Origin: Ectocarpus siliculosus
Taxonomy: Eukaryota; Sar; Phaeophyceae; Ectocarpales; Ectocarpaceae
Assembly (NCBI GenBank): GCA_000310025.1
Contig: FN648568.1
Coordinates: 109,190 to 150,307, forward strand
Reading direction: 5' to 3'
Length of the DNA: 41,118 bases
Below are positions 40,176 through 41,118 of the stretch, in pieces. The first letter of the stretch is position 1; the number at the start of each line of letters is the position of its first letter. The translations under genes were made by a program, and so were the position numbers. Below the pieces are notes generated by a model that did no database searches, was not told the origin of the DNA, and saw nothing but the letters and a program-made list of their open reading frames with translations.

Positions 40176-40498
40176 GGGCTGATGGCGTAAGATACCGAGA
40201 CTCTCACGTAGTGCGACGTGAGTATGTATATCATGTATTGTAGTGCCCAAGCGGAGGGAGCATGGGTGGGTCCTGTCGCGCGTTGGGTATCGTACACGAG
40301 ACAGAGCAGCACGAGCACCAACAGCTAGTTTGCAGCAACCACACCTGGATTGTGCAGTTTTATGGGGGTGGACGAGAGGTCGTCAGCCTGCGGAGAGGGG
40401 AAGCTCATGCGTATCTACGCAAGTGATAATGTGACGTTGCCCCCTATTGAGCAACCTGCTCCCGTCGATCCTCTCGTCTCGTTTGCTCCCGCACACAG

Positions 40499-40823
40499 GA
40501 TATGATGGAGTTTGTCGGCTGTACGCTCGAGCTGCACCTTGAGGCCCACGGTTCGGGAGGCTGGGATGCCCTGGACCCGTCCGGCACTTGGAGGATCTGG
40601 GGGGGGCATGAGACCCTTGTTCATCTGAGTGCGGCTGGCGTGACCGCGGTAAGCCTGCCACGAGGTAGGCCTGCACAGAGGCTGAGATCCGCTGTTCTCT
40701 TGAGCAATTCAGGCGGTCCTAGATTTAACTGCATGGCGAATACCGGGAAACTCGGTGCCGAACCCCCATTTCAGTAATATTATCACTTTGACGTCATTTT
40801 GTACACCAAAACTCGAGGAATGA
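40499..40823 (+). CDS. Candidate terminal exon pair of an unknown protein
   Basis: Acceptor CGCACACAG ends at 40498. The frame DMMEFVGCTLELHLEAHGSG then WDALDPSGTWRIWGGHETL runs to a donor ACCGCG/GTAAGC at 40649. Splicing to 40713 (acceptor GAGCAATTCAG) stays in phase and reads AVLDLTAWRIPGNS...PKLEE to TGA 40821-40823; the intron would be only 64 bp. Without splicing the frame ends at 40777. The sequence is protein-like but unassigned. Confidence 0.33.
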
Positions 40824-41118
40824 CATCGACCTGACCTTGAGTTTACTTAGCTATCGGCTCGTTCCGTGCCACCTTGAGTTCCTTTTCGAGAGCTAGCTAT
40901 GCGTACAATAGAGGGATGGGCGAGGGGAGATGCATGCAACGCTTCGCGACTTCGTGGAAGGCAAACTTACTATGTTCGCTTCGGTGGCAGTCTTGACTGT
41001 ATGCTTGGTGCATGGGTTGATAGCGTGCCATCGTGAATCAGGCTAGCGTTCTAGCTCAAAAGTTTCACGATAAACTTACGTCTAAGAAATAAAGAACATT
41101 TTCGGCACGTCCACGACG
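40824..41118. other. Right window edge, possible 3' UTR
   Basis: No open frame is seen. AATAAAGAACA at about 41086-41096 contains a canonical AATAAA polyadenylation hexamer on the plus strand, which would suit the 3' end of the candidate gene ending at 40823. This link is inference. Confidence 0.35.

Overview
The window looks like nuclear DNA of a eukaryote. The two best-supported reading frames (the transposase at 19.8-22.6 kb and the glycosyltransferase at 32.8-36.0 kb) only become continuous after removing GT...AG introns of 211 to 910 bp, and there are no operons or ribosome-binding sites. Most of the 41 kb is repeats and decayed transposons with little coding sequence. The base composition, the element mix (Helitron-like ends, a pogo/Tigger element, a LINE, Ty1/copia gag remains) and a fucosyltransferase-like gene would suit a stramenopile alga such as a brown alga, but that assignment is inference; no marker gene is present.

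Layout. 0-3.2 kb: no recognisable gene, an AT-rich patch of short TACTTACT/TTGAGTATTT repeats and a small tandem duplication. 3.2-3.6 kb: a Helitron-like non-autonomous element. 3.8-5.4 kb (minus): eroded Ty1/copia-type gag with a zinc knuckle. 5.4-13.4 kb: no recognised gene, two tandem repeats (7.3 and 7.8-8.1 kb), one possible exon (9.4 kb) and a 0.77-kb foldback (long inverted repeat) element at 10.0-10.8 kb. 13.4-17.4 kb: a mosaic of dispersed repeats, including a second Helitron-like copy inserted into a repeat of another family. 19.5-23.2 kb: a complete pogo/Tigger-like DNA transposon with 27-bp TIRs, TA target duplication and an apparently intact three-exon transposase of 678 aa. 23.2-28.3 kb: microsatellite, tRNA-like repeat remnants, a 61-bp minisatellite and a tract very dense in CCATGG. 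28.4-31.1 kb (minus): an eroded unknown ORF and the reverse-transcriptase remains of a LINE. 31.4-31.9 kb: a pair of 31-bp inverted repeats. 32.8-36.0 kb (plus): the only well-supported host gene, a five-exon fucosyltransferase-like glycosyltransferase. 36.5-41.1 kb: a third dispersed-repeat copy and several unassigned candidate exons.

The host gene is flanked by mobile-element debris and I see no functional linkage between it and the transposons. The most unusual object is the pogo/Tigger-like element: it seems intact, and both of its ends carry a dense, palindrome-forming array of a TAGTGCC motif. Many smaller exon calls rest only on splice-like signals plus protein-like reading and are marked low confidence.
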